DNA of 64,000 nucleotides. Origin: CADCWK01 sp035944555. Lineage in GTDB: Bacteria > Chloroflexota > Chloroflexia > Thermomicrobiales > UBA6265. The notes beneath the pieces were generated by a model. The model was not told where the DNA came from. It did no database searches and was given only the letters and a program-made list of their open reading frames with translations. The position numbers and the translations under genes are program-made. This document shows positions 49,471 through 58,808 of the stretch, piece by piece. The stretch's first letter is position 1, and each line of letters begins with the position of its first letter. The stretch lies in contig DASZAY010000008.1 of the NCBI GenBank assembly GCA_035944555.1, positions 186,001-250,000 on the forward strand. The letters run 5' to 3'.

Positions 49471-50190
49471 ATGACTGACATCACTGATCCCCGGGACCGG
49501 ACCGAGAGCGTCCTGGGCCGGTCCGTGTCCCGCCGCGCGGTGGCCGGTGCCGCCGCCCTGACTCCTCTCGCCGCGCTCGGCCTCAGCCGTGGCGTGATGG
49601 CGCAGGACGAAGAGGATCCCACGATCACGTCGTCCGGCGGAGGCGATGTTCCGACCACCGGCGGGATGCGTCCTGGCCCCGGCGGAGAGCGCCCGGTGCC
49701 GGTTTCCAGTAGTGGCGTCGCACCGATCGCGTTCGCGATGGAACGCTTCGGGCTCGACTACGAGATCTACGCCGGTGAGGTCATCGACGGGATCATGCAG
49801 GACCCGACTGGTCCCTTCGTGATTGCCTGGTACCCGTCGCTGGGCTCGCTGGGCCGCAACGGCAACGTCGTGGTCGCGGGTCACGTCGACTACTGGAACG
49901 TCGGCCCGGCCGTGTTCTACGGCTTCAAGGACCCCGGTGCTGAGCCAGGCGACCAGATCACGATCGTCGGCGAGGACGGCTCGCGTCACATCTACGAGGT
50001 CCAGACGTCGCGGATCTACGAGAACGGGACGCTGACGCCGGAGATCATCGACCGCGAGATCGCCGGTGAGACGCGCCTGCCGACGCTGTCAATCATCACC
50101 TGCGGTGGCGTCTTCGACACCGTTTCCGGCGAGTACCTCTCCCGGATCGTCGTCCGGGCCACCCGGGTCGCGGTCGAGACGGGCGAGTAG
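49471..50190 (+). CDS. Tat-exported class E/F-type sortase
   Basis: 239 aa. Tat signal SVSRRAVAGAAALTPLAALG (about 18-37), a Gly/Pro-rich linker (about 45-80), then a sortase beta-barrel. Catalytic residues are visible: His138 in VVVAGHVDYWN, Cys211 in LSIITCGGVFD and Arg225 in GEYLSRIVVRA. The YPSLGSLGRNGNVVVAGH stretch is the usual region before the His. Sortases join C-terminally tagged proteins to the cell wall or to each other; no LPxTG-type sorting signal is seen in the adjacent proteins, so its targets are elsewhere or unconventional. ATG at 49471 with AAGGAG upstream. Confidence 0.85.
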   Translation: MTDITDPRDRTESVLGRSVSRRAVAGAAALTPLAALGLSRGVMAQDEEDPTITSSGGGDVPTTGGMRPGPGGERPVPVSSSGVAPIAFAMERFGLDYEIYAGEVIDGIMQDPTGPFVIAWYPSLGSLGRNGNVVVAGHVDYWNVGPAVFYGFKDPGAEPGDQITIVGEDGSRHIYEVQTSRIYENGTLTPEIIDREIAGETRLPTLSIITCGGVFDTVSGEYLSRIVVRATRVAVETGE

Positions 50191-50219
50191 GTTCCCTCAA
50201 GCACCAGCCTGACGAACTT

Positions 50220-50258
50220 CGGGGCTGCTGGCGAACCGCTGGCGGCCCCGGTCGTTTT
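50220..50258 (+). terminator. Terminator after the sortase gene
   Basis: CGGGGC ... GCCCCG outer stem with an inner GCGAACCGC-type hairpin, followed by GTCGTTTT. Confidence 0.5.
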
Positions 50259-50350
50259 CCAGGCCGGCAGCGCCGTGGTGCGGCGCGGGGCCGGTGGTAT
50301 CCTGCGCCTGCACCCTGACCCGACGTCCGCACACGACGAGGAGCGCCTGC

Positions 50351-51772
50351 ATGACGGCGGTCGACGGCATGGCACGACCAACCAGCACCCGACGTCTCTC
50401 CGGCCAGCTCACCGCGACCGGCACTCCGGCGACCATCGACCGGTCCACGCTGGCCGGGCTGACCGTACGATGCATGGACTGCGGGACGGTCTCGCCGGGC
50501 GATCAGCCGATCAGCCACTGTCCGGCGTGCGGTGGACTGCTCGACGCCGTGATCGACGCCGGTCCGGTCTCCCCCGCCGACCTGGGACAGGGCATCACCC
50601 CGGCGCTGGCGCACTCCGGTGTCTGGCGCTACCGGCCGCTGCTGCCTGCGATCCCCGAGGCGGCGATTGTCTCCCGTGGAGAGGGCAATACGCCGCTCTA
50701 CGTCGACGACCGGCTGGCTCACTACGCCGGCCTCGGGGCCGGCCAGTTCGGCGTCAAGCACGAGGGCGCCAATCCGACCGGCTCGTTCAAGGACCGCGGC
50801 ATGACGGTCGGCGTCTCTCATGCCGTCGCGGTCGGGGCGAAGGTCGTCGCCTGCGCCAGCACCGGCAACACATCGGCGTCGCTGGCGAGTTACGCCGCGG
50901 CGGCCGGACTGCCCGCGATGGTGCTGGTCCCTGAGGGAAAGATCTCAGCGGGCAAGCTGGCCCAGACGATCGCCTACGGCGCGAAGGTCGTCCAGATCGA
51001 GGGCGACTTCGACATCGCCCTCCGGCTGCTACGGGAGCTGACGGCGTCGTATGACGTCTACCTGACCAACTCGGTCAATCCCTTCCGGCCCGAGGGGCAG
51101 AAGACGATCATGTTCGAGCTGTTCGAGCAGCTCGGCTGGGACGTCCCGGACGTGATTACCGTCCCCGGAGGCAACCTCGGCAACACGGCCGCGTTCGGCA
51201 AGGCGATCGAGGAAGCGTTCGCCGCCGGGCTGATCGCGCGCAAGCCGCGCCTGATGACCATCCAGGCGGAGGGAGCCTCCCCCTTCTATCGCTACTTCGC
51301 GTCCGGCTGGCAGCGGTTCGAGCCGATGCACGCTGAGACGGTCGCGACCGCCATCAAGATCGGCGACCCCGTTTCCACCCCGCGCGCACGCCGGACGATC
51401 GAGGCGACCAACGGCTACGTAACGATGGTGACCGACGCTGAGATCCTCGACGCGAAAGCGATGATCGACGCGGCCGGTATCGGATGCGAGCCGGCGAGCG
51501 CCGCGTCCCTGGCCGGGGCCCGGAAGCTGATCGCCGAGGGGATCATCGGGCCGGACGATACGGTCGTCGGCATCCTTACCGGCAACGTCCTCAAGGACAC
51601 GGAGGCGATCACCCGCTATCACCTCGACGGGGACGCCAGCGGCCAGCCACACGCCAACGCCAACCGGCCAATCCGGATCGAGGCGACGATCGACGCGCTG
51701 GCCCGGCTGCTGGACGACGTGATCATCACCGGCCCGACCGTCTCGGGCGACGACCCGGCAAGCACGCTATGA
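50351..51772 (+). CDS. thrC: Threonine synthase
   Basis: 473 aa PLP enzyme converting O-phosphohomoserine to threonine. The N-terminal zinc-ribbon-like pair VRCMDCGTVSPGD...HCPACGG (about 37-60) precedes the catalytic domain. PLP-lysine lies in KHEGANPTGSFKDRGMTVG (Lys about 147), followed by ACASTGNTSASLASYAAAAG and the phosphate-binding VPGGNLGNTAAFGK (about 275). ATG at 50351, with GAGGAG 8 nt upstream. The stop overlaps the thrB start by 4 nt (ATGA), a standard thrCB operon. Not obviously linked in function to the flanking transport genes. Confidence 0.95.
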   Translation: MTAVDGMARPTSTRRLSGQLTATGTPATIDRSTLAGLTVRCMDCGTVSPGDQPISHCPACGGLLDAVIDAGPVSPADLGQGITPALAHSGVWRYRPLLPAIPEAAIVSRGEGNTPLYVDDRLAHYAGLGAGQFGVKHEGANPTGSFKDRGMTVGVSHAVAVGAKVVACASTGNTSASLASYAAAAGLPAMVLVPEGKISAGKLAQTIAYGAKVVQIEGDFDIALRLLRELTASYDVYLTNSVNPFRPEGQKTIMFELFEQLGWDVPDVITVPGGNLGNTAAFGKAIEEAFAAGLIARKPRLMTIQAEGASPFYRYFASGWQRFEPMHAETVATAIKIGDPVSTPRARRTIEATNGYVTMVTDAEILDAKAMIDAAGIGCEPASAASLAGARKLIAEGIIGPDDTVVGILTGNVLKDTEAITRYHLDGDASGQPHANANRPIRIEATIDALARLLDDVIITGPTVSGDDPASTL

Positions 51773-52827
51773 GCGGCACACCGTCCGGCCGCCCCAGTGG
51801 TCCGAAGTCGGCCGGGGTCTGGAACAATCGGGGGATCCGCCCGGTCCATGGCCAGCGCGAGGGGTTGACGACGCCGTTCACCGTCCGGGCACCGGCGTCG
51901 TCAGCCAACCTCGGGCCGGGCTTCGACGCGCTCGGCCTGGCGCTGGACCTCTGGAACGAGATCGACGTCGATCCGACCGTCGATCAGGACCGGATCGAGA
52001 TCCGCGGCCGGGATGCCGATCTGCTCCGGGGCGAGGGCTCTGCTCCCCACGAGAACCTCGTCCTCCGCGCGATGCGGCAACTGGCGGAGGCTCACGGCTG
52101 GGACCTCCCGCCGGTCGGATTGACGTTCCGGAACGGCGTGCCCGTCTCGCGCGGGCTGGGTTCCTCGGCGGCGGCGCTGGCGGCCGGGCTGCTCGCCGCG
52201 GACGCGCTGCTCGGACTGGGACTGTCCAGGGCCGACATCTACGGCCACGCCTGGCGGATGGAAGGCCATGGCGACAACGTCGGCGCGGCCATCTACGGCG
52301 GCGCGATCCTGTCCGTGCCCGGTGTCCCGGAAGCCGTCCAACTGATCCCGCCCGGCAGCGCGCTCTCCGGGCTCACCGCGGTGGTTTACATCCCTGGCGT
52401 GACGGGCGCGACCTGGGCGGCGCGGGCGGCGCTCCCGGCCACCGTTCCACTCCCCGATGCGGCGTTCAACCTGGCCACGACGGCCGGGATCGTGGCCGGT
52501 TTCCTCAGCGGCGACCGGGCCGTGCTCGGAGCGAGCATGGACGATCGGCTTCACCAGCCGTACCGGGCACGTCTGTTCCCCCACCTGGACCCCGTCACCC
52601 GGGCGGCGCGCTCGGCCGGGGCGTTCGGCGCGGCGCTCAGCGGCGCCGGCCCGACCATCCTCGCCCTCACTGACACTGAGATGGCCACGTTCGTCCGTGA
52701 CGCGATGGCCGACGCAGGGCAGCGTGCCGGCGTCCCAGGAGAATCGGTCACGCTGGCCGTCACCCTTGAGGGCGCCGGGATCGTCCATCAGGACAAAACC
52801 GAAGTCACCCCATCCCGTCGGGGATAA
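51769..52827 (+). CDS. thrB: Homoserine kinase
   Basis: 352 aa GHMP kinase making O-phosphohomoserine for ThrC. It begins with about 35 extra residues, then TTPFTVRAPASSANLGPGFDALGLAL (about 36-61), the ATP-binding GVPVSRGLGSSAAALAAGLLAAD (about 123-145), GHGDNVGAAIYGG (about 166) and GAFGAALSGAGPTILAL (about 285). Longer than usual (about 300) at the N-terminus; an internal start near GLTTPF is possible but has no clear ribosome site, while the overlap start is coupled to thrC. Confidence 0.94.
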   Translation: MSGTPSGRPSGPKSAGVWNNRGIRPVHGQREGLTTPFTVRAPASSANLGPGFDALGLALDLWNEIDVDPTVDQDRIEIRGRDADLLRGEGSAPHENLVLRAMRQLAEAHGWDLPPVGLTFRNGVPVSRGLGSSAAALAAGLLAADALLGLGLSRADIYGHAWRMEGHGDNVGAAIYGGAILSVPGVPEAVQLIPPGSALSGLTAVVYIPGVTGATWAARAALPATVPLPDAAFNLATTAGIVAGFLSGDRAVLGASMDDRLHQPYRARLFPHLDPVTRAARSAGAFGAALSGAGPTILALTDTEMATFVRDAMADAGQRAGVPGESVTLAVTLEGAGIVHQDKTEVTPSRRG

Positions 52828-52864
52828 CTCTCGGGATCGACCGGCGCTCACCTGGCCCGGGTCC

Positions 52865-52914
52865 ATGAACACGACGACGCCCCGGCAGCATTGCCGGGGC
52901 GTCGTCGTGTTCAT
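52865..52914. terminator. 23-bp perfect hairpin between convergent thrB and ppa
   Basis: Arms 52865-52887 and 52892-52914 are exact reverse complements around gcat; the stem contains ACGACGACGCCCCGGCA. No T-tract on either side. Confidence 0.75.
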
Positions 52915-52946
52915 CCATCGAATGGCCCGCATCAAATGACCAGGTG

Positions 52947-53471
52947 CTACTCCGGATCGATATCCGGAGCGGGCTCATCGCCCGTGGCGTCGAACCGGTC
53001 ACGGCACTCCTGGATCACCCTGGCGACGTGGTCGACGTCATGCCAGCCCCGGACCTCGGAGATCTTGCCCTCGAGGTGCTTGTACGAGGCGAAGAAGGTC
53101 TCGATCTCCTTGGCCCAGTGCTCGCCCGCGCCATCCATGTCATGGATATGCGAGTAGCGTGGATCGACGGCGGGAACGGCGATGACCTTGAAGTCACTCC
53201 CCTTCTCGTCATACATGTCCAGCCCGCCGATCGGCCGGGCCGGGATGATGCAGCCGGGGAACGTCGGCTCCTGGACGATCACGAGGATGTCGAGCGGGTC
53301 GCCATCCTCCCCAAGGGTGTCGGGGATATACCCGTAGTCCGATGGGTAATGGACGCTGGAATAGAGAACCCGGTCGAGACGGAACATCCCCAGCTTCTTG
53401 TCGTACTCATACTTGTTTCGACTGCCACGGGGGATCTCGATAAACGCGTCGACCAACTCGACCTCTGACAC
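52947..53471 (-). CDS. ppa: Inorganic pyrophosphatase
   Basis: 174 aa family I enzyme. VDAFIEIPRGSRNKYEYDKKLG, FRLDRVLYSSVHYPSDYGYIPDTLGEDGDPLDILV (split about 30-65, with the DxDPxD metal site) and EKGSDFKVIAVPAVDPRYSHIHD are diagnostic. It hydrolyses pyrophosphate in the cytosol. ATG ending at 53471 with GAGGAACCG upstream. A TATTAT -10 is at 53544-53549 on the minus strand. Confidence 0.97.
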   Translation of the reverse strand: MSEVELVDAFIEIPRGSRNKYEYDKKLGMFRLDRVLYSSVHYPSDYGYIPDTLGEDGDPLDILVIVQEPTFPGCIIPARPIGGLDMYDEKGSDFKVIAVPAVDPRYSHIHDMDGAGEHWAKEIETFFASYKHLEGKISEVRGWHDVDHVARVIQECRDRFDATGDEPAPDIDPE

Positions 53472-53543
53472 CGACGGTTCCTCCTGGACGCGACGTCGCG
53501 TGACCCACGTCGCTCGCGCGGCCTCGCGTGACTACGACAAGGG

Positions 53544-53549
53544 ATAATA
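53544..53549 (-). promoter_or_regulatory. Candidate -10 element for ppa
   Basis: TATTAT read on the minus strand, 73 nt before the ppa ATG; no clear -35. A CCGGCG/CGCCGG hairpin lies just upstream. Confidence 0.35.
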
Positions 53550-53647
53550 GCCCACCGGCGCCACTGGTGCGCCGGAATCGGGACAAACCGGGGCACCAAT
53601 GGTCCTGCCCCGAAAGAATGCACGCCAACAGCGTGCCGCGCGTCGCG

Positions 53648-54727
53648 TCAGCGCTGGAGCGTTCCGGCTTCGACGCCCGCCGCGACCGCCTCAATCTCGG
53701 CCCGCGTTGCGCAGAGGAAATCGCCAGGGATCGTGTGCTTGAGTGCGGATGCGGCCGTGCCAAGCGCACAGGCACGATTGAGGTCCGCGCTACCGATCGG
53801 CGCATCCGGGGCCGGCCGCGTCTCGAGCAGCCCGGCGAGGAACCCGGCCGCGAAGGCATCGCCACCGCCCAGCCGGTCGACGATCTCCGTCTCGACCCAC
53901 GGCGCCCGGGCGATCTCTCCCTCTCCCAGAGCCCACGACGACAACCGGATCCCGCGGCTCCCGATGTTCCGCTTCCGCGGCAACGCGATCACCCCGACGC
54001 CCAGCTCGGCGCGGGTGCGACGTAGCACATCTTCGGTCTGACCGTCGATGTGGAAGAAGGTCCGCAGCGCGCCCTTGCCGGCGAACAGGATGTCAACGCC
54101 CGGGACGAGCTGGAGGAAGCACTCGGCGGCCTCAGCTTCGCTCCAGAGCTTGGAACGGTAGTTGAGGTCGAACGCGACCGGGACGCCCAGCTCCTTTGCG
54201 GTCCGGACGGCCTCCAGCGTCTCCGCGCGGCAGCCAGCCCCGAGTGCCGGCGTGATCCCGGAGACGTGGAACACGGCTGCGCCCTGGAGGATGGCTGGCC
54301 AGTCGAACCGGCCCGGCTCGATCCGCGCCATGGCCGAGTCGGCCCGGTCGTAGGTTACGGCGGACGGGCGTGGATCCACGCCTTCTTCGAGGTAGTAGAC
54401 CCCCAGGCGCCCGAGCGATTCCGGCTGGACCTCGATCCCGGCCACATCGACGCCATGGGCCCGAGCCGACCGGACCAGCCAGCGGCCGAGGCCGTTGTCT
54501 GGCACGACCGAGATGAACGTGCTCGGCAGCCCCAGACAGGCCGTCCCGATCGCCGTATTCAACTCGGCACCACCGCCGGAGATATCCAGGCTCAGCGTTC
54601 GCTCCAACCGCTCATTCCGCGGCGGCGTGTAGCGCAGCATCGCTTCCCCGAGCGTGACGACGTGCCCGGCGAACCGTCCCGCCGTGATCGACTCCTGTCC
54701 CGCCGCGCTTCCGTCAGTTCCCGCCAA
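53648..54727 (-). CDS. PfkB-family sugar kinase (2-keto-3-deoxygluconate kinase-like)
   Basis: 359 aa ribokinase-fold kinase. VVTLGEAMLRYTPPRNERLER (about 23), SGGGAELNTAIGTACLGLPS (about 50), HVSGITPALGAG, VAFDLNYRSKLW (about 185) and the catalytic DRLGGGDAFAAGFLAGLLE (anion hole GGGD, about 288). The DLNYRxKLW and GITPAL elements are typical of 2-keto-3-deoxygluconate kinases. It phosphorylates a sugar or sugar acid in the cytosol and sits between the UgpB array and its candidate ATPase, so it may act on an imported compound; this is inference. Confidence 0.88.
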   Translation of the reverse strand: MAGTDGSAAGQESITAGRFAGHVVTLGEAMLRYTPPRNERLERTLSLDISGGGAELNTAIGTACLGLPSTFISVVPDNGLGRWLVRSARAHGVDVAGIEVQPESLGRLGVYYLEEGVDPRPSAVTYDRADSAMARIEPGRFDWPAILQGAAVFHVSGITPALGAGCRAETLEAVRTAKELGVPVAFDLNYRSKLWSEAEAAECFLQLVPGVDILFAGKGALRTFFHIDGQTEDVLRRTRAELGVGVIALPRKRNIGSRGIRLSSWALGEGEIARAPWVETEIVDRLGGGDAFAAGFLAGLLETRPAPDAPIGSADLNRACALGTAASALKHTIPGDFLCATRAEIEAVAAGVEAGTLQR

Positions 54728-54939
54728 CGTCTCAGCCCCATCTCTGCTCGACGGAGGTGGGCACGACGCCTCTGCCCTGCCCGGTCCCCGTCACGGAATG
54801 GCTCCTATGGTACGCAATCACGGCACGCGGCGGGCGGACCGAGGATCTCGGACCGATCTGTCTCGTTCACGACGGTGACCGTACCGGGATACGAAGGCAC
54901 GTGGCTGTACCACGGCCAGACGCTGCACCGGCGGCGAGA

Positions 54940-54961
54940 GGCGTAGGCGTAGGCGTAGGCG
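54940..54961 (+). repeat. GGCGTA hexamer tandem repeat
   Basis: Three perfect GGCGTA units plus a partial copy, ending 12 nt before the -35 of the ugpC-type promoter. Short enough to be chance, but slippage could alter spacing to an upstream site. Confidence 0.6.
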
Positions 54962-54973
54962 GAAACATGCAGG

Positions 54974-55002
54974 TTGACACGCCCCTGTCCCGCGGCGACA
55001 CT
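54974..55002 (+). promoter_or_regulatory. Promoter for the UgpC-type ATPase gene
   Basis: Perfect -35 TTGACA, 17-bp spacer, -10 GACACT. Leader about 170 nt. No PhoP-type repeats seen here. Confidence 0.6.
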
Positions 55003-55178
55003 GCGCGCACGATGACCATCATCGGAATGGCATCAACGGCGGTCGACCCGATGGGCGTCTCGGGCGGCCCCAGACTCGTCGCGCAACGATGTGGTGCGCA
55101 CGAAGGCGAGGTGGATGGCGCCCCTCCGCGACGGCGCCGGCGAGCCCGCGGCAGGAATCAGCCGGGAGGTCCAGTCCC

Positions 55179-56285
<1,107 letters not shown>

Positions 56286-56322
56286 GCGACCTTGGTCGTC
56301 CCGTCCCGCTGAACAACGGACA

Positions 56323-56357
56323 CGAACGGCCCCGGGCGTCCTGCCCGGGGCCGTTCG
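56323..56357. terminator. 15-bp hairpin between convergent ugpC-type and hsp20 genes
   Basis: CGAACGGCCCCGGGC-gtcct-GCCCGGGGCCGTTCG, perfect, 37 nt after the ATPase stop. Shares AACGGCCCCG with three other junction hairpins. No T-tract. Confidence 0.7.
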
Positions 56358-56492
56358 CATTCTCACGCCACAATCCCGGGAGATCGGTGACCCTGCGAAA
56401 CCCGGAAAATGGGACGAGAACAGCCGCCCCGGGATCCGGGGGCGGCTGTTCTCTTTATACGGGTCGTGCTGGACGCCCTTGCGGACTTCGCC

Positions 56493-57095
56493 CTAGCGCT
56501 GGGCGACGGGCTCCCCAATCGCGGAGTGCTTGCCGCTGCCGTTGCGCTCCGCGCGCTCCTCCTCCGGCAGGGCCAGTGGCGTCTCCGGCTCGATCCGGGC
56601 CTCGGAGCGGCGGACGGTGATCTGCCGCGGGCGGACCTGCGTCGCCTTCGGAAGGTGCAGATGCAGGATGCCGTTGTCAAAGGTCGCATCAGCGGCATCC
56701 GGGTCGATCTCGACCGGGAGCTTCAGGCTACGCTGGAAGGACCCGTATGGGAGTTCGTGGATGTACCAGGTCGCCTCACGCGCCTCGGCCGACTGGGCAA
56801 CATTGGGGAGTTGGCCGCTCAGCGTGACCGTGTTGTCGTGCACGGAGACATTGATGTCATCCGGACCAAGTCCCGGGACCGCCGCGATGATCACGACCTC
56901 GTCCTCGGTTTCGTAAACGTCGAGGGCGATGCCGGAGCGGCTGGACGGACCGTTGCCACCGTCGAACCCGCTGCCCCAGACGGAGCGGAATGGCGAGTTG
57001 AAGAAATTCTCGTTGAAGAGCCGGTCCATCGCGTCCCGGACGTCGATCCGAGCGAGAGGAGCACGCTGCATCTGAGTGAAGTTCCGGTTGCTCAT
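56493..57095 (-). CDS. Hsp20/alpha-crystallin small heat-shock protein
   Basis: 200 aa. ATP-independent chaperone binding unfolded proteins. The N-terminal arm has DAMDRLFNENFFNSPFR; the alpha-crystallin domain spans about 55-150 (IALDVYETEDEVVIIAAVPG, VSVHDNTVTLSGQLP, GSFQRSLKLPVEIDPDAADA, FDNGILHLHLPKATQ with the end of the A-x-x-x-x-G-I-L motif). A longer than usual C-terminal tail lacks a clear I-x-I. ATG ending at 57095 with GCAGGAATCAG upstream. Downstream of the HAD gene on the same strand but with its own promoter. Confidence 0.95.
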   Translation of the reverse strand: MSNRNFTQMQRAPLARIDVRDAMDRLFNENFFNSPFRSVWGSGFDGGNGPSSRSGIALDVYETEDEVVIIAAVPGLGPDDINVSVHDNTVTLSGQLPNVAQSAEAREATWYIHELPYGSFQRSLKLPVEIDPDAADATFDNGILHLHLPKATQVRPRQITVRRSEARIEPETPLALPEEERAERNGSGKHSAIGEPVAQR

Positions 57096-57172
57096 CTGAT
57101 TCCTGCCTTGCCGTAAACGCTACCCGTCAGCCGCCAGCACCGGTCTCGTCCCGGCGACTGTTGACGCCTCTG

Positions 57173-57201
57173 ATTCTACAACTATATCTCCGACAGTGCA
57201 A
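57173..57201 (-). promoter_or_regulatory. Promoter for hsp20
   Basis: Minus strand: -35 TTGCAC, 17-bp spacer, -10 TAGAAT. Leader about 70 nt. This is the most AT-rich stretch of the neighbourhood. No CIRCE or HAIR operator is visible. Confidence 0.6.
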
Positions 57202-57221
57202 TAGGTCTTACATGAACTGTA

Positions 57222-57890
57222 TCATGGTTTGCCGTGCTTCGAGACGGCGACGGGATCACGGGCAAGCCAGTCGCGAACAACCCGGGCGAGTTCGTCCAGG
57301 CTCCCGGTGTAGTGATGACCGGTGAGCCCCAGGTCGATTGCCGCCTGGACGTTGGCGGCGGAGTCGTCGATGAAGATGGCCCCGTCCGGCTCGACCCCGA
57401 CCCGCTCCAGGGCGACCCGGAAGATCCGGGCCGCCGGCTTGGCATGTCCGACCTCGGACGAGTTGATCGTCACATCGAACAACCCGGAGATGCCCAGCGC
57501 CTCCTGGTCGGCGGAAAGGCGCGACGTCGCGTTGGTCACGGCGACGACCGGGACGATCCGCCGCCAGCCAAGGATCAGATCGCGAACGCGGGCATCGATT
57601 ACGGGGAGGCTGGCCGACCAGGCCGCGACCGCATCCGCCGCATGATCGGGCCGGTCAACGAGCAGGCGTCGCTCGATCTCGACTCGCCAGGCGGGATCAT
57701 CGATCCGGCCGGTGATCACCTGGTGCAGCAGGTCCGGACCGAAGGCGATGGAGCGAAGCAAATGGTCCACCGAATCCTTCTCGGTTCCGGGTTCCAGCCA
57801 GGGCGAACCGGGCCAGATCCGGACCACACCGTCGAGGTCGATCAGGATGGCCCGGCGGGGACGAGACTCCTCGGTCAGCGGTTCGGTCAT
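57222..57890 (-). CDS. HAD-superfamily hydrolase (HAD-IA type)
   Basis: 222 aa. Motif I ILIDLDGVVRIWPGSPW (about 15), a helical cap, motif II VVAVTNATSRLSADQ (about 115), Lys in EVGHAKPAARIFRVAL (about 147) and motif III AIFIDDSAANVQAAIDLGL (about 170). All catalytic residues of a phosphatase are present. The substrate is unknown; the cap type resembles phosphoglycolate/haloacid-type HADs. ATG ending at 57890. Confidence 0.88.
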   Translation of the reverse strand: MTEPLTEESRPRRAILIDLDGVVRIWPGSPWLEPGTEKDSVDHLLRSIAFGPDLLHQVITGRIDDPAWRVEIERRLLVDRPDHAADAVAAWSASLPVIDARVRDLILGWRRIVPVVAVTNATSRLSADQEALGISGLFDVTINSSEVGHAKPAARIFRVALERVGVEPDGAIFIDDSAANVQAAIDLGLTGHHYTGSLDELARVVRDWLARDPVAVSKHGKP

Positions 57891-57955
57891 GCAGTGGTTT
57901 CACCCTGTCGGTAACGCCGCTCCAGGCCCGGCCGAGGACCTGCCCGTTAAACACC

Positions 57956-57985
57956 ACCGCCCGACGCCGGGAAGCGTCGGGCGGT
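57956..57985 (-). terminator. Hairpin terminator between the RHH and HAD genes
   Basis: ACCGCCCGACGC and GCGTCGGGCGGT form a 12-bp perfect stem with a 6-nt loop; on the minus strand GGTGTTTAACG follows. Confidence 0.6.
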
Positions 57986-58336
57986 AGCTGGGAAGGGATA
58001 GGGTAACGGCTGGGGGACGATGGGCGTCCCACCGGGGGGAAGTCCGTCACTCTACACCGGTAAACGTCAGGGATGGCAAATCGGTTTTCTCGAGGACGCG
58101 ACTCGCTTCGATTCACCCAGATTCCCCGTAATGCCCCTGATCCCGGCCCAGGTCCTGACGGCCCGTCGACAGGCCGTTCCGTCATGATCGGTCCCCGGGA
58201 AACGGCGCCTGGAGCCGATCGTCACTGACCAGCCGCTGCGGCTCACGTCGTGGCTCGGATTGCACGACCGGTGGGGTCTCAACCGGAGCGACACCATGGT
58301 GGCGAACATCGTCGGGCCGGGGGACCGCCGACATCC
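57986..58336. other. Region downstream of the ribbon-helix-helix gene
   Basis: About 350 nt without a convincing coding sequence on either strand; reading frames present lack protein-like composition. Nothing specific seen. Confidence 0.4.
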
Positions 58337-58567
58337 TCAGGGGAACAACGGATTGCCGTCGCCGCGGTGAACTGACTGCAGGTGCTCCAGCGCCTGCCGG
58401 ACGGTATCCCGCATGTAGAGATCGACCGCATCTCGCACAATCGCGCTCTGGCTGGTATTCCGCTGGCTCGCGAGCTTGCGAAGCTGCTCCACCTGCTCGG
58501 GTCGCAAGGCAAAGCTCGCGGTTGGGAGCGGACGGTTCCCATTAGGGAGACGGCTGTATTCACTCAT
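58337..58567 (-). CDS. Ribbon-helix-helix (CopG/Arc-like) DNA-binding protein
   Basis: 76 aa. RPLPTASFALRPEQVEQLRK forms the predicted beta-strand plus helix 1, and LASQRNTSQSAIVRDAVDLYM the turn and helix 2 of an RHH fold (about 13-55). Such proteins are dimeric repressors, often antitoxins, but no toxin gene is adjacent: the flanks are an empty region and the potassium-transport genes. ATG ending at 58567 with GAGGAGC upstream. Its target is unknown; a 10-bp inverted repeat lies at 58683-58715. Confidence 0.85.
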   Translation of the reverse strand: MSEYSRLPNGNRPLPTASFALRPEQVEQLRKLASQRNTSQSAIVRDAVDLYMRDTVRQALEHLQSVHRGDGNPLFP

Positions 58568-58682
58568 GGCGGATAGCTCCTCGGTTCTCGACTATGCCGC
58601 GCGGACTTCTCCTGCCGGCGCTACTGCCAATAACGAACGAGGCCCAGGGCTGGATCATCAGCAACCGTTGACGCGGGTAGCC

Positions 58683-58715
58683 ACATCGGGCTGGCCCATT
58701 GGGTTAGCCCGATGT
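58683..58715. promoter_or_regulatory. 10-bp inverted repeat upstream of the potassium-uptake genes
   Basis: ACATCGGGCT and AGCCCGATGT around a 13-nt centre that itself holds CCCA/TGGG. It lies between the divergent RHH and ktrA-like genes. As an RNA it would fold strongly; as DNA it could be an operator. Confidence 0.4.
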
Positions 58716-58808
58716 TGTGACAGTCCGTTCGGGCGCGCGTGGCACAATGCGTGGCGATAGGCCATGTGCCACCCGCTGGTGACACGGGCAGCATGTCCAG
58801 GAGGCGGT

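Larger units (their letters stand above)
54728..55178 (+). other. Intergenic region before the UgpC-type ATPase gene
   Basis: 451 nt with no convincing gene. It contains a hexamer repeat (54940-54961) and a good promoter (54974-55002), listed separately. Confidence 0.5.

Noticed and set aside
57096..57221. CIRCE or HAIR heat-shock operator before hsp20
   Set aside because: Only a short CATGA/TCATG symmetry (within 57211-57235) is visible; it does not match either consensus.
58337..58567. RHH protein as the antitoxin of a toxin-antitoxin pair
   Set aside because: No small toxin-like gene on either side; the downstream 400 nt is non-coding.
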